This document shows positions 26,419 through 35,677 of a stretch of 64,000 nucleotides of DNA, piece after piece. Within the stretch, counting starts at the first letter, position 1. Each line of letters begins with the position of its first letter. The position numbers and the translations under genes were made by a program. The DNA lies in assembly GCA_017347465.1 (NCBI GenBank), contig AP021858.1:2064472-2128471 (forward strand), written 5' to 3'. The stretch is from Candidatus Nitrosymbiomonas proteolyticus. GTDB lineage: Bacteria > Armatimonadota > Fimbriimonadia > Fimbriimonadales > Fimbriimonadaceae. The notes beneath the pieces are model-generated. The model did no database searches. It saw only the letters and a program-made list of their open reading frames with translations, and was not told the origin of the DNA.

Positions 26419-26994
26419 TGTCCGGGAAAGTCAGGAATCCTATCGTCGAAGACGAATGGTGGACGGTGAGTGGAGTTCTCGGTGCGACCCAATCTGGGTG
26501 CCACCCCAAACTTGCTTTGGGGTGATGCTCGCCCGCATCCTCGCGTGACCCTGCATCCGGGAGGCTAGGGAGTCCCATCGCCGGGTGCCCCGGTCTGACT
26601 CGCAGAGCGGGCCAAGATGTCTAAAGCCGAGTGAAGCGGGGCTCCGTGCGACCCAATCTGGGTGCCACCCCAAACTTGCTTTGGGGTGCTGGCCGCCGGT
26701 GGGAACGGGGCTTGTTTCGGGGCTGCTCTAGGGGTCGGCCCCGGCCACAGGTTCTCGAAGTTGAGAGTCGCGACCTTACAGGCCGCTTTCATCTTGGGGG
26801 CCGGTTTCCACCAGGGCGTTGCCCTTCGCTCGAACCTCTCGGCCCGTTGGGCCTGCCGAACCACCGACGTCCACCTTACGAAGGAGTTCGGTGCGGTTCC
26901 CTAGGCCTGAAAGACCGCAAGCCTAAAGCGAAGGCCGAGGGCCTGGAACCCGTGCCACCCGGCCAGATTTCCTGGGCCTGTAGGGCCGAAACTC
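26419..26994 (+). repeat. Composite intergenic repeat, copy R2
   Basis: This block is the inverted counterpart of 9244-9848, with the same order of submotifs on the plus strand: a first CACCCCAAACTTGCTTTGGGGTG hairpin at 26502-26524, the GCATCCTCGCGTGACCCTGC segment, GGTCTGACTCGCAGAGC, a second hairpin at 26666-26688, GGGGTCGGCCCCGGCCACAG and the AGGCCGCTTTCATCTTGGGGG segment. It ends at GGCCTGTAGGGCCGAAACTC. The two copies differ by scattered substitutions and small indels, suggesting an old duplication or independent spread. It lies between leuA and the EVE gene, and I see no gene in it. Confidence 0.8.
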
Positions 26995-27334
26995 TCCGAG
27001 CAACGGACAACTTGGCCCGGCCAGATTCCCGAGGCCTGAAAGGCCGCAAGCCTATAGCGAAGGTCGAAGACCTGGTACCCGCGCCACCCTATTGATCCAG
27101 TAGGCCTGAAAGGCCGCAAGCCTATAGCGAAGGCCGAAGACCTGGTACCCGTGCCATCCGGCCAGATTTCCTATACCTGTAGGGCCGAGACTCCGAATCC
27201 CGTCGTCGGAATCGCAGGAGAGACGCTTACGGGAAAGGCCCCCGATTCGCTCTCCTGCTTCAAAAAAGCAAAACCTCTCCCGATGCCTCCCTCTATTGAG
27301 TGCGGGAAGCTTGCTTCGCGCCTTCAACCCTTGC
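26995..27334 (+). repeat. Extra GGCCTGAAAGGCCGCAAGCC units and linker between R2 and array 2
   Basis: Units beginning CCTGAAAGGCCGCAAGCCTA start at about 27035 and 27105, with a related one at 26905 inside R2. Each continues into GCGAAGG...GACCTGGTACCCG. GGCCTGAAAGGCC is itself a short palindrome. The last part (about 27190-27334) shows no repeat I can place and no gene, except for GAGAGACGCTTAC/GCTCTCCTGC-like short inverted pieces. Confidence 0.55.
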
Positions 27335-27522
27335 CCCAGAGCACCCCAACAACGAGTTTGGGGAGTCACCCGTGCAAAGCCACCCAATCGCTTTCAACAG
27401 TCCGACCCGGAGCACCCCAAAACAAGTTTGGGGTGGCACCCGTGTAAACCCAGCCAATCGTTTTCAACCCCAGCCCCAGAGCACACCAAAGCGAGTTTGG
27501 GGTGGCACCCGTGGGAAGTAGC
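27335..27522 (+). repeat. 69-bp tandem repeat, three units (array 2)
   Basis: Units begin (GCACCCC or GCACACC) at 27341, 27412 and 27481, giving periods of 71 and 69. They are the same sequence as array 1 but on the opposite strand, with the hairpin CACCCCAAAACAAGTTTGGGGTG in the middle unit. The outer units carry substitutions that spoil the stem. The end flank GTGGGAAGTAGCCTTGCCCC is shared with the remnant at 5700-5725. Both full copies therefore have the order block, then array. Confidence 0.78.
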
Positions 27523-27622
27523 CTTGCCCCAAGGGATTGCGAGCCGCCGAAAACATAGATGAGTCCCGGCGACTCCCTCTGCGAGGGCAAAGGCGACATC
27601 GGGTTCGGCCACGCCCTCTGGA

Positions 27623-27628
27623 CTATAC
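27623..27628 (+). promoter_or_regulatory. -10 box for a leaderless EVE-domain transcript
   Basis: TATACT ends 8 bp before the ATG at 27637 and no ribosome-binding site is present between them. That spacing would place the transcription start at or next to the ATG. Confidence 0.45.
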
Positions 27629-27636
27629 TCTCGCGT

Positions 27637-28095
27637 ATGCGGAGCTGGCTGATGAAGTCCGAACCGGACTGTTACGGCATCGACGACTTGGAGCGCGAAG
27701 GAGTCGGGATGTGGGAGGGCTGCCGCAATTACACCGTGCGCAACTTCCTTAGGGACTCGATGGCCGTGGGCGACCGGGCGTTTTTCTATCACTCGAACGC
27801 TGCGCCTACGGGGATCGTGGGTTGGATGGAAGTCGCGTCGGAGGCCTACCCCGACCCGACCCAGTTTGACCCGAAAAGTGAATACTTCGACCCGAAGGCC
27901 ACTCCTGAGAGCCCGCGTTGGTACGCTCGGGACATGCGCTTTCGGGAGCGTTTCCGCGGAGTCGTTACCTTGGCTCAACTCAAGGCGACGCCAGGGCTAG
28001 AAGACATGGCCGTCACCAAGAAAGGCCAGATGCTCAGCATCACGCCGGTCACCGATGCCGAGTGGGAGATCGTGATGGGACTCGCGAGCGGTTGA
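27637..28095 (+). CDS. EVE-domain (PUA-like) protein
   Basis: The 152-residue protein from the ATG at 27637 begins WLMKSEPDCYGIDDLEREGVGMWEGCRNYTVRNFLRDSM, the classic EVE start. Then come GDRAFFYHSNAAPTGIVGWMEV, DPTQFDPKSEYFDPKA and MRFRERFRGVVTLAQLK. The aromatic cage Trp and Tyr residues are present. EVE domains bind modified bases in DNA or RNA, and stand-alone versions are thought to act in modified-nucleotide recognition. The stop abuts that of the convergent pgk, with no gap. The frame upstream to 27559 has no start context. Confidence 0.9.
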   Translation: MRSWLMKSEPDCYGIDDLEREGVGMWEGCRNYTVRNFLRDSMAVGDRAFFYHSNAAPTGIVGWMEVASEAYPDPTQFDPKSEYFDPKATPESPRWYARDMRFRERFRGVVTLAQLKATPGLEDMAVTKKGQMLSITPVTDAEWEIVMGLASG

Positions 28096-29274
28096 TTAGC
28101 GGTCGAGCAGCACCGCCACACCCGGAAGCTCCTTGCCCTCAAGGAACTCTAGGCTCGCTCCTCCACCCGTGCTGACGTGGGAGACCTTGTCGGCGTACCC
28201 AAATGCCTCGATGGCGGCCGCTGAGTCGCCTCCGCCCACGATCGTTACCCCTTTGCAAGACGCCATGCCTTTGGCGACCGACCGTGTTCCTTCGGCAAAG
28301 GGTTCGAGTTCGAATACCCCCATGGGGCCGTTCCACAGAACCGTTGCGGCATCGGAAGCCAGGTCGGCGAAGGCCCGCGCGCTTTCAGGGCCGAGGTCGA
28401 GTCCGAACTGGTCCGGGGGAATCGAGTCGGCGGAAACGACGGTAGCGGGCGCCTCGGCTGTGATTTCGGGGGCGACAACGACGTCCGTTGGAAGGACGAG
28501 ACGGTCGCCGGCTCGCTGAATCACCCCTTTTGCGAACTCGAGATTCGCCTCGTCGAGCAGCGAGCGTCCGATCTCGTACCCCTTTGCCTTGAGAAACGTG
28601 AAAGCCATCCCACCTCCGAGGAGGAGTTGATCGACCTTGCCGAGGAGCGACTCGATGACGAGGATTTTGTCGCTCACTTTCGCGCCCCCCAGAATCGCCA
28701 CAAAAGGCCTGCTGGGGCTTTCGAGCATGGCCCCCAAGAACTCGATCTCTTTCTCCATGAGGAAGCCGGCGACGGCGGGAAGGTAGCGCGCGATCCCCTC
28801 GGTCGAGGCGTGCGCCCGGTGAGCCGTGCCGAACGCATCGTTCACGTAAACCTCCGCCAGTCCTGCCAGCGACTTTGCGAATGTGGGGTCGTTCGCCTCC
28901 TCTTCCGGGTGAAACCGAAGGTTCTCGAGCAGTACGATCTCGCCAGGCCGGAGGGCGGAGGCCGCACTTTCGACCTGATTTCCCACACAGTCCGGCAGCA
29001 GTTCGACGGGCCGCTCCAGCAGTTCGGAGAGCCTTTTTGCGATAGGGCCGAGCGAGTACTTCGGGTTCGGAGCGCCCTTAGGCCGACCGAAGTGGCTCGC
29101 CGCAATCACCGAGGCTCCTGACTCAAGCAGGTATCGAATCGTGGGGAGCGCGGAACGGATTCGGCGGTCGTCCGTGATTTCGCCGTCCTCAAGGGGAACG
29201 TTGAAATCACAGCGCACAAACACCCTCTTGCCCGTAACCTCGACGTCCCGGACGGTCTTTTTTTGAAACGGCAT
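28096..29274 (-). CDS. pgk: Phosphoglycerate kinase
   Basis: This 392-residue glycolytic enzyme transfers a phosphate between 1,3-bisphosphoglycerate and ADP. Motifs: [94 protein letters not shown], and near the end [14 protein letters not shown] followed by [16 protein letters not shown]. The length is normal. It is alone on its strand here (no gap gene adjacent). TACAAT on the minus strand at 29285-29290, 10 bp before the start, is a possible -10 box. Confidence 0.97.
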   Translation of the reverse strand: MPFQKKTVRDVEVTGKRVFVRCDFNVPLEDGEITDDRRIRSALPTIRYLLESGASVIAASHFGRPKGAPNPKYSLGPIAKRLSELLERPVELLPDCVGNQVESAASALRPGEIVLLENLRFHPEEEANDPTFAKSLAGLAEVYVNDAFGTAHRAHASTEGIARYLPAVAGFLMEKEIEFLGAMLESPSRPFVAILGGAKVSDKILVIESLLGKVDQLLLGGGMAFTFLKAKGYEIGRSLLDEANLEFAKGVIQRAGDRLVLPTDVVVAPEITAEAPATVVSADSIPPDQFGLDLGPESARAFADLASDAATVLWNGPMGVFELEPFAEGTRSVAKGMASCKGVTIVGGGDSAAAIEAFGYADKVSHVSTGGGASLEFLEGKELPGVAVLLDR

Positions 29275-29466
29275 GTCAGCTTCAATTGTACCGGGATGAC
29301 CTGCGCGAAGCAGCTTTCCGAAGGGAACGGCCTTGGAGTGGACGAAAGTACGGCCCGCCTTAGCGAAGCCGGGAGCGGGGTCGAGGGGGCAAAGAACCTG
29401 TTCATTTTGAGAAAAACAGTGCTATATTGGAATTGGAGAGTAGGCTCTCTGGAGAGGTACCCATTC

Positions 29467-30270
29467 ATGAACCATCGAAAATCCCGAGCATTTACGCTCA
29501 TCGAACTTCTGGTAGTCATCGCTATCATCGCCATTCTCGCGGCCATCCTGTTCCCTGTGTTTGCGCAGGCGAAGGAGCAGGCCAAGAAGACCACGTCGAT
29601 CTCGAACATGAAGCAACTGCTGCTGGCGGCGATCATGTACATGACCGACGCTGACGACAAGCATCATCGGATCCGGAACGGTTATCAGACCTATGTTCCG
29701 CCAGTCGGAGACCCGAACTGGGCGATCGGCGCCGAGGACATGCTGGTCCCGTATATCAAGAACTCCGGTTTGTTCAAGAACCCGAGCGACCCCATCGAGC
29801 GCGACGACTGCGACGCGACCTATGGATTCCCGATCAGCTACTCCTGGACGCACTATCAGTCGGGGACCTGGGAGGACAGCGCGACGTTCGGCGTCCACGC
29901 TTTTTACAACACCCAGGACTCTCGGCCCGAAGCGGCCATCGGCAAGCCCGCGCAGACGATCATCCTTTACGACCTCTGGACGACGGCCTCGTACAGCGAG
30001 GGTTATTCCTACTGGCGTTGGGATAACACGGGAATCGCGGTCGGAATCCCGCTCCACCCACAGCAACTTTCGTTCACTTGGTGTTCGGCCAAGCCGGGCG
30101 CGGCGAGAATGTCGATCGGTAGCCACAACAGCAACAGCAACTGGGGCTTCGACGATGGGCACGTCGCAACCATGAGGCGAGAGCAGATCATGCATCGACC
30201 GTGGGATGCGACCGCCATCGCCAACCGCGAGCGGAACCTTCTGCACTGGAACGAGGAATTCAAGAAGTAG
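29467..30270 (+). CDS. Prepilin-type N-terminal cleavage/methylation domain protein (DUF1559-like)
   Basis: The third paralogue has 267 residues from the ATG at 29467 (GGAGAGG about 10 bp upstream). The N-terminus [20 protein letters not shown] is a type IV prepilin signal, followed by [37 protein letters not shown] is shared with the 15273 paralogue, and [14 protein letters not shown] is the late DGH motif. The frame extends up to 29263 but would overlap pgk. A possible -10, TATATT, lies about 40 bp upstream. The next gene starts directly at the stop codon. Confidence 0.85.
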   Translation: MNHRKSRAFTLIELLVVIAIIAILAAILFPVFAQAKEQAKKTTSISNMKQLLLAAIMYMTDADDKHHRIRNGYQTYVPPVGDPNWAIGAEDMLVPYIKNSGLFKNPSDPIERDDCDATYGFPISYSWTHYQSGTWEDSATFGVHAFYNTQDSRPEAAIGKPAQTIILYDLWTTASYSEGYSYWRWDNTGIAVGIPLHPQQLSFTWCSAKPGAARMSIGSHNSNSNWGFDDGHVATMRREQIMHRPWDATAIANRERNLLHWNEEFKK

Positions 30271-30519
30271 ATGTCTAAGGCAGATTCATCGGACCTTCTG
30301 AAGATCGTGGGATTGGTCGTGGTGATCGTCGCCGCGGTCGTATTCCTCGTGTTCTACGTGTTCAAGGCATCAGGCGGTCAGACCGAGGTCGTCGGCACGA
30401 TCGAAATGGGTGGCAAGGACGCGGAAACTCGCGTTGCGCCCAACGAGCGTGGAGCGGCCCCAGAGACCTTCGATCCTCAGATGCAGCAGGAGCAGGGGGG
30501 CGGAGGCCGAGGCAACTAG
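30271..30519 (+). CDS. Small membrane-anchored protein following the prepilin gene
   Basis: The 82-residue protein starts at the ATG immediately after the prepilin TAG, so it is translated from the same message. One membrane helix (LLKIVGLVVVIVAAVVFLVFYVF) is followed by a soluble tail with VVGTIEMGGKDAETRVAPNERG and a Gln/Gly-rich end. No homologous family is recognised. The pairing with a prepilin mirrors 2985/3776, where the partner is a lipoprotein. A shared role in pseudopilus anchoring or assembly is only an inference. Confidence 0.7.
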   Translation: MSKADSSDLLKIVGLVVVIVAAVVFLVFYVFKASGGQTEVVGTIEMGGKDAETRVAPNERGAAPETFDPQMQQEQGGGGRGN

Positions 30520-30605
30520 GCCCCTGATTTCCCCAGCCACGCCGGATCGGCGTCTCCTCACCTAGGGGTCGCCGATCCTTGCTTTTCTGGTCCCCCTTCT
30601 CGGGC

Positions 30606-31400
30606 CTATCCAAACCTACCGGATATGTAATCCTCGGTTTCCTTCTTTTGCGGAAAGAGGAAGAGGTCTTGCGTCGAATTGACCTCGACGAGCTTGCCCA
30701 TCATGAAGAACCCCGTAATGTCGCTGGCGCGCTGCGCCTGCTGCATGTTGTGGGTCACGATGATGATGGTGTACTGCTGCTTCAACTCGAAAATGAGGTC
30801 CTCGATGCGGGCGGTGGCGATGGGGTCGAGCGCCGAACACGGCTCGTCCATCAGGATGATCTCCGGGTCTACCGAAAGCGTTCGGGCGATGCAGAGTCGC
30901 TGCTGCTGGCCACCAGAGAGCGCGAGCGCGTTGTCGAACTGCTTGTCCTTGACTTCGTCCCAAAGGGCGGCCTTGCGGAGGCACGTTTCCACGACGCCCT
31001 CCAACTCGTCCCGCTTGCGGATGCCGTGGATGCGCGGGCCGTAAGCGATATTGTCGAAGATCGAAGTGGGGAAGGGGTTGGGCTTCTGAAACACCATCCC
31101 GACCGACTTGCGGAGCTCCACTGGATCGATGTCGGGGGCGTAAATGTCGTGTCCGTCGATCAGCACCTGCCCCTCGATTCGGGTGTTCTCGATCAGGTCG
31201 TTCATCCGGTTGAGGCATCTCAGAAACGTCGACTTCCCGCAACCCGAGGGGCCGATCAACGCCGTGACTTGGTTCGGCGGAATGTCGAGGGTGATCCCTT
31301 TGAGGGCCTGAAACGACCCATAGAAAAAGTCGACGCTACGCGCCGAAATCTTAGCCTCTGTGGCGGTCACGGGGGGCGTTTCAATCATCGACAGTGCCAT
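30606..31400 (-). CDS. pstB: Phosphate ABC transporter ATP-binding protein
   Basis: This 264-residue ABC ATPase has [18 protein letters not shown], Walker [11 protein letters not shown], the PstB-specific [29 protein letters not shown], signature [15 protein letters not shown] and Walker [14 protein letters not shown], followed by [14 protein letters not shown]. It energises phosphate import at the inner membrane. The start ATG shares one base with the aroC stop (TGATG), with AGGAGG just before it. No pstS, pstC, pstA or phoU is in the window, so pstB is separated from its usual operon or is an extra copy. Confidence 0.95.
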   Translation of the reverse strand: MALSMIETPPVTATEAKISARSVDFFYGSFQALKGITLDIPPNQVTALIGPSGCGKSTFLRCLNRMNDLIENTRIEGQVLIDGHDIYAPDIDPVELRKSVGMVFQKPNPFPTSIFDNIAYGPRIHGIRKRDELEGVVETCLRKAALWDEVKDKQFDNALALSGGQQQRLCIARTLSVDPEIILMDEPCSALDPIATARIEDLIFELKQQYTIIIVTHNMQQAQRASDITGFFMMGKLVEVNSTQDLFLFPQKKETEDYISGRFG

Positions 31401-32518
31401 CAACCTCCTGAGCTTACTCGGCCCAATTGTTGCGAAAAGGTTAAGGTGGACGCCTGCCGCAACGCGTGGTCGGCGAGCACGAGGTTGACCATCGCTTCGA
31501 CCACGGGAACCGCCCTGGGCAATACGCAAGGGTCGTGCCTCCCTTTGCCCTTGAGAGTGGTGTTCTCCTTATGGATCGTGACGGTGTGCTGTTCCTTTAA
31601 GATGGTCGAGGTCGGCTTGAACGCGAGCCTCATGAGAATCGGCATCCCGTTGGAGATCCCGCCTTGGACTCCCCCGCTGAAATTGGTCGACGTGTAGACC
31701 CGCCTCTCGTCGTCGGCATAGAAGGGATCGTTGTGTTCGGAACCGCGCAGGTGCGTACCGGCGAAGCCCGAACCGATCTCAAAACCTTTGCAGGCGGGGA
31801 TCGAAAGCGCCGCTTTGGCGAGGTCGCCTTCCAGCTTATCGAAAACCGGCTCTCCCCATCCTGCTGGGACGTGCTGGGCGACGCACCCCACGACTCCTCC
31901 CAGCGAGTCGCCTTCCTTCCGAGCGTGCTCGATAGCCTCGATCATCTGAAGGGCCGCGTCGGGGTCGGGGCAGCGAACGGGATTGGCTTCGATTTTGTCC
32001 CTCGTCAGGGTTAGGGGATCGACCTCAGACTCGATGCCGTAGACTTGGGATACCCACGCGATCACTTCGACGCCAAAGAGCGCGGAAAGCAGCTTGGCAG
32101 CCACCGCGCCTGCCGCGACCCGGCCGAGTGTTTCTCGTGCGGAAGCTCGGCCGCCTCCCGAAAGCGGAGGCACGCCGTACTTCTCGTGATAGGTGTAGTC
32201 GGCGTGGCTCGGACGGTACTTCTGGCGAAACTCATCGTAGTCTCTGGGCCGGGCATCTTCGTTTCGGACGACGATCGTGATCGGAGTGCCCACCGTAACG
32301 CCTGAGTCCACGCCGCTCAGGAGGGCTGCGACGTCAGGCTCCTTCCGCTGAGAAACGAGCGAGCTTTGGCCGGGCCTGCGCCGGTCCAGCTCCCTTTGGA
32401 TGTCCGCCTCTGAAAGGGGAAGCCCGGCGGGGCACCCATCGATGACGACGCCGACTCCCACTCCGTGAGATTCGCCAAACGTCGTCACTCGGAAGAGCGT
32501 CCCGAAAGTGCTCGCCAC
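31400..32518 (-). CDS. aroC: Chorismate synthase
   Basis: This 372-residue enzyme makes chorismate from EPSP using reduced FMN. Signatures: [76 protein letters not shown] and [11 protein letters not shown], then the C-terminal [18 protein letters not shown]. The length is normal. It starts at GTG with the box TACACT 7 bp upstream (32526-32531) and no ribosome-binding site, consistent with a leaderless message. pstB is co-transcribed. aroA lies 3 kb upstream on the same strand. Confidence 0.96.
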   Translation of the reverse strand: MASTFGTLFRVTTFGESHGVGVGVVIDGCPAGLPLSEADIQRELDRRRPGQSSLVSQRKEPDVAALLSGVDSGVTVGTPITIVVRNEDARPRDYDEFRQKYRPSHADYTYHEKYGVPPLSGGGRASARETLGRVAAGAVAAKLLSALFGVEVIAWVSQVYGIESEVDPLTLTRDKIEANPVRCPDPDAALQMIEAIEHARKEGDSLGGVVGCVAQHVPAGWGEPVFDKLEGDLAKAALSIPACKGFEIGSGFAGTHLRGSEHNDPFYADDERRVYTSTNFSGGVQGGISNGMPILMRLAFKPTSTILKEQHTVTIHKENTTLKGKGRHDPCVLPRAVPVVEAMVNLVLADHALRQASTLTFSQQLGRVSSGG

Positions 32519-32525
32519 GCAGGTG

Positions 32526-32531
32526 AGTGTA
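32526..32531 (-). promoter_or_regulatory. -10 box for leaderless aroC-pstB transcript
   Basis: TACACT on the minus strand ends 7 bp before the aroC GTG. It is the same sequence and nearly the same spacing as at purF and merR. Confidence 0.4.
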
Positions 32532-32557
32532 CCTACGTGGCTTCTCGAATCCAGACC

Positions 32558-33967
32558 CTACCAGCGGGTGGTCACGGTGTAGGTCACCTTGATAACCTCC
32601 CCGGCCTTCAGGTTCACGACGTACTGCATCGTGTTCGCATCGAGCTTCTCGAAGGGCAGGGAGGTCTGGCCCACCGACCAGTCGCCATAGTGCCGTTCCA
32701 GGACGAAGACGGTCTCAGGAACCTCCTTGCGATTGCGAAGCTCGATCTGAAACGTCTGCTCGAACGCTCGCGTGCCCAGTTGCCGGAAGTTCAGCCGCTT
32801 GCGCTCGGCGACGACATCGAACGACTGCCCGACCACGAGCGACACCTTTTCATCCCGTGGCGTGTGCTGGATGCGGTCTTCACCCAGCATCTGAACCGAA
32901 CCGGACTTGTCGCGCTGATACACCTTGACGTTGCCGGCCGGGAGCGCCATTCCCATTTGGTTGGCCTTCGTGTTTTCGAACTCCACTCGAACCTGAGGCT
33001 TCAGCACGCCCGTCCCGATTTCGCCCTCGTTCGGATAGTAGATTCCGTAGTTCCGAAGCGAATCGAGGATCAGCTTCTTGGTGTATTTGAGTCCGCTGGC
33101 TTCGAGCAACGAAAGCTGCTTGATTTCGTTGTTGCGGACGGTCGCAGGGCGCTGAAGCGTGTAAAGGTGATACTCGAACAGCGCCTCTTCTTGGAATCCC
33201 AGGTCCTGGCGTCTTGCCTCCGCAGCGCCTCCTCTCATGCCTGCGGTCGCGGGGGGACGAGGGCGGTTGACGTCGCCTGCGAGCAACTTGAGCGTCGCGT
33301 TTTCAAAGGTCGCACCCGAGTTGTTGGTCAGCGTCACCCATCCCTTCAGCCCGGCGAGCGACTCGTCCTCCAGAAGGAGAACGTAGTCGGCGTTCCAAGT
33401 CATGCCCCGCGTGAGGTAGCTGAGTTCGACGGTCGTAGCACCAGCTCGTTCGGCCATGAGGTCCCAAAGCAACGTGGGCTTGCTGATCATCCCTGAAGGG
33501 ATCGAACTGACTTCGATTTCACCGCTTGGGTTCAGGAGGATGCGCCCGTCGGTGGTCTGGATGACCATGCCGTTCCAGGTCATCGAGCCCCCGCCCTGCT
33601 GGTTGCCGACGACCGCGGTCGGGGAACTAACGAGCGTTCCGGTTACGGTCTCCTTGACGCCGTTCGGCAACACGCGATGGAACTTGATCTGCTGTCCTAC
33701 GGCCTTGTTCAGGATTGCCGTGGGGTTGATCAAGTCGTACTGGTAGTTCTGCTCGAGGACCTCGATGCCGCCCGAAAGCGAGCGGATGCCGACGCTGTTG
33801 GTTTCGATCTGCTGCGCCACGTCTTCGACCGAAATCGATTGTCTTCCATTCCGAAGCTGGAACGTACGGACTTCTTTCACAAGTGCGAAGCCCTGGTTGT
33901 AAATCGTGATCTGAGGCTGTGCCGAACCTTGGCTGAGCGCCAAGCCGACGGCCAGTGAAATGTACAT
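32558..33967 (-). CDS. DUF4139-domain exported protein
   Basis: This 469-residue protein has a short signal-like N-terminus (YISLAVGLALSQGSAQ) and then ITIYNQGFALVKEVRTFQL, GRQSISVEDVAQQIETNSVGI and YLTRGMTWNADYVLLL. The C-terminal VEFENTKANQMGMALPAGNVKVYQRD and VERHYGDWSVGQTS follow. This is the DUF4139 layout (mucoidy-inhibitor A-like beta-sandwich without the coiled coil). The function is unknown. By localisation it is likely periplasmic or outer-membrane. It lies alone between dapA and aroC on the minus strand. Confidence 0.8.
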   Translation of the reverse strand: MYISLAVGLALSQGSAQPQITIYNQGFALVKEVRTFQLRNGRQSISVEDVAQQIETNSVGIRSLSGGIEVLEQNYQYDLINPTAILNKAVGQQIKFHRVLPNGVKETVTGTLVSSPTAVVGNQQGGGSMTWNGMVIQTTDGRILLNPSGEIEVSSIPSGMISKPTLLWDLMAERAGATTVELSYLTRGMTWNADYVLLLEDESLAGLKGWVTLTNNSGATFENATLKLLAGDVNRPRPPATAGMRGGAAEARRQDLGFQEEALFEYHLYTLQRPATVRNNEIKQLSLLEASGLKYTKKLILDSLRNYGIYYPNEGEIGTGVLKPQVRVEFENTKANQMGMALPAGNVKVYQRDKSGSVQMLGEDRIQHTPRDEKVSLVVGQSFDVVAERKRLNFRQLGTRAFEQTFQIELRNRKEVPETVFVLERHYGDWSVGQTSLPFEKLDANTMQYVVNLKAGEVIKVTYTVTTRW

Positions 33968-34042
33968 GGGTTGTCCCTCCTAGCGGATTTCCATTGGTTT
34001 GGACGCTCCGGAGGGACCGGTGGTTTTACGGGCGAGCAATGG

Positions 34043-34954
34043 CTAAACGGGACTTGCGCTCCGAAGGGCCTGAAACGCGCGCTCGACGCCTTCTGCTTCT
34101 GATTCGGAAAGGGGAACCAGTGGCAAGCGTACGCGCCGGGTCCTGAACCCCAGCAGCGCAAGAGCATGTTTGACGGGCGTCGGATTGGGCGCGGCAAAGA
34201 GCGCATTGATGAGCGGAAGCAGTTCCTGGTGGAGCTGGGCGCTTTCGGCGACGCGCCCCCGGAGAAAGGACTCGATCATCCGAGCGATGCGGTCTCCCAC
34301 GATGTGGCCAGCGACGCTTACCACGCCGTAACCGCCCACGCTGAGGATTGGAAGCGTGAGGCCATCGTCGCCACTGTACACACGAAAGCCCGACGGGACC
34401 CTCGCGCACACTTCACTGATCTGTCCGAGGTTGCCGCTCGCTTCCTTGACGGCGACGATGTTGGGCGTCTCAGCGAGCCGGAGCAGCGTCTCCGTCTCCA
34501 AGTTGATCGCGGATCGCGGCTGGATGTTGTAGAGAAGGATCGGCAGGGAAGTCGATTCGGCGATGGCGCGGAAGTGGGCTTCGAGACCGCGCTGTCCGGG
34601 CTTGTTGTAATAGGGATTGACCAGCATCAGCCCGTGCGCCCCCAGGTCCTCGCCCATTCTCGCTAGACGGATCGACTCCTCTGTGTTGTAGGTTCCCGCG
34701 CCGAACAGCACAGCCGCGCGACTGCCGACCTCTTCGAGTATCTCCGAGAGCAGTCCCCTTTTCTCGTCCGTCGAAAGCGTGGGCGACTCGCCTGTGGTGC
34801 CGCTTACGACGAGGCCGCTGTTCTTCTGCTCATCGACCACGTACGCTGCAATCCGGCGCGCCTCGGCGTAATCGACCTTGCCGTCGTCGTCGAACGGCGT
34901 TACGAGGGCCGTAAGCAAGCGGCCCCAATCCCTCGATGATTCAAACGTTCCCAT
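34043..34954 (-). CDS. dapA: 4-hydroxy-tetrahydrodipicolinate synthase
   Basis: This 303-residue TIM-barrel aldolase has LLTALVTPFDDDGKVD, VVSGTTGESPTLSTDEK, FGAGTYNTEESIRLAR and LVNPYYNKPGQRGLEAHF, with ILLYNIQPRSAINL (Tyr) and NIVAVKEASGNLGQI holding the Schiff-base Lys. It condenses pyruvate with aspartate semialdehyde towards lysine and diaminopimelate. Arg in QPRSAI replaces the usual PGRT context slightly, but the catalytic residues are there. AGAAG-like ribosome-binding site before the ATG. It follows cmk by 27 bp in the aroA-cmk-dapA run. Confidence 0.93.
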   Translation of the reverse strand: MGTFESSRDWGRLLTALVTPFDDDGKVDYAEARRIAAYVVDEQKNSGLVVSGTTGESPTLSTDEKRGLLSEILEEVGSRAAVLFGAGTYNTEESIRLARMGEDLGAHGLMLVNPYYNKPGQRGLEAHFRAIAESTSLPILLYNIQPRSAINLETETLLRLAETPNIVAVKEASGNLGQISEVCARVPSGFRVYSGDDGLTLPILSVGGYGVVSVAGHIVGDRIARMIESFLRGRVAESAQLHQELLPLINALFAAPNPTPVKHALALLGFRTRRVRLPLVPLSESEAEGVERAFQALRSASPV

Positions 34955-34981
34955 GCGTTGCTTCTTCCCGTTTCTACCTGA

Positions 34982-35677
34982 TCACGCTGTGGTCGAACGG
35001 GAACCGGCCTCCAGCGCGTGGCGCCTAATCTCTTCTACGACTTGGACGGGAGTCATGTCGGTTGAGTCGATGAGGATGGCGTCCGGAGCTACGGTGAGGG
35101 GTGAGGCGTCTCGTTCGGAATCCCGTTGGTCGCGCTCGACGATGGCTCGAAGCACCTCTTCGTAGGCAACCACCTGGTCCCGATTGCGAAGCTCGGCGTG
35201 TCTCCTCCTCGCCCGCTCTTCGGCCGTGGCGGTAAGAAACACCTTGAGGCAAGCGTGAGGAGCGATGACGGTCGTCGCGTCGCGGCCTTCAAGGACGCAG
35301 CCTCCTTTGGCGACGATTTGTTGTTGCAGCTTCACCAGAACCGCCCTCACGCCGGGATGCACGCTCACCGCGCTCGCCATGTCACCCACCTGAGGCTCCC
35401 GAATTGCCGTCGTCACTTCTTCGCCGTTCAAAAACACGCGTTGCGGGTCGCCGTCCGCAAACTCGATCTCGCATTCTTGAGCCAGAGCTTCGAGGGGCCC
35501 GGCGCTCTCGGAACTTAGGCCCCTACGAATCGCCAAGAGAGCCACGCAGCGATACATGGCGCCAGAGTCCAGGTATCGCAGGCCCATTTCCTTTGCGAGC
35601 ATCTTGGTGACGGTGGACTTTCCTGCGCCGGCAGGTCCGTCGATGGCGATCACGTCGCAGGGCGACTTGGAACTCAT
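34982..35677 (-). CDS. cmk: Cytidylate kinase
   Basis: The 231-residue (d)CMP kinase has the P-loop IAIDGPAGAGKSTVTKMLA, then LRYLDSGAMYRCVAL, IREPQVGDMASAVSVHPGVRAVL, VLEGRDATTVIAP and VFLTATAEERARRRHAEL. It phosphorylates CMP and dCMP in the cytosol. The ATG overlaps the aroA stop by 4 bp, the aroA-cmk linkage known from many bacteria. The length is typical. Confidence 0.94.
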   Translation of the reverse strand: MSSKSPCDVIAIDGPAGAGKSTVTKMLAKEMGLRYLDSGAMYRCVALLAIRRGLSSESAGPLEALAQECEIEFADGDPQRVFLNGEEVTTAIREPQVGDMASAVSVHPGVRAVLVKLQQQIVAKGGCVLEGRDATTVIAPHACLKVFLTATAEERARRRHAELRNRDQVVAYEEVLRAIVERDQRDSERDASPLTVAPDAILIDSTDMTPVQVVEEIRRHALEAGSRSTTA

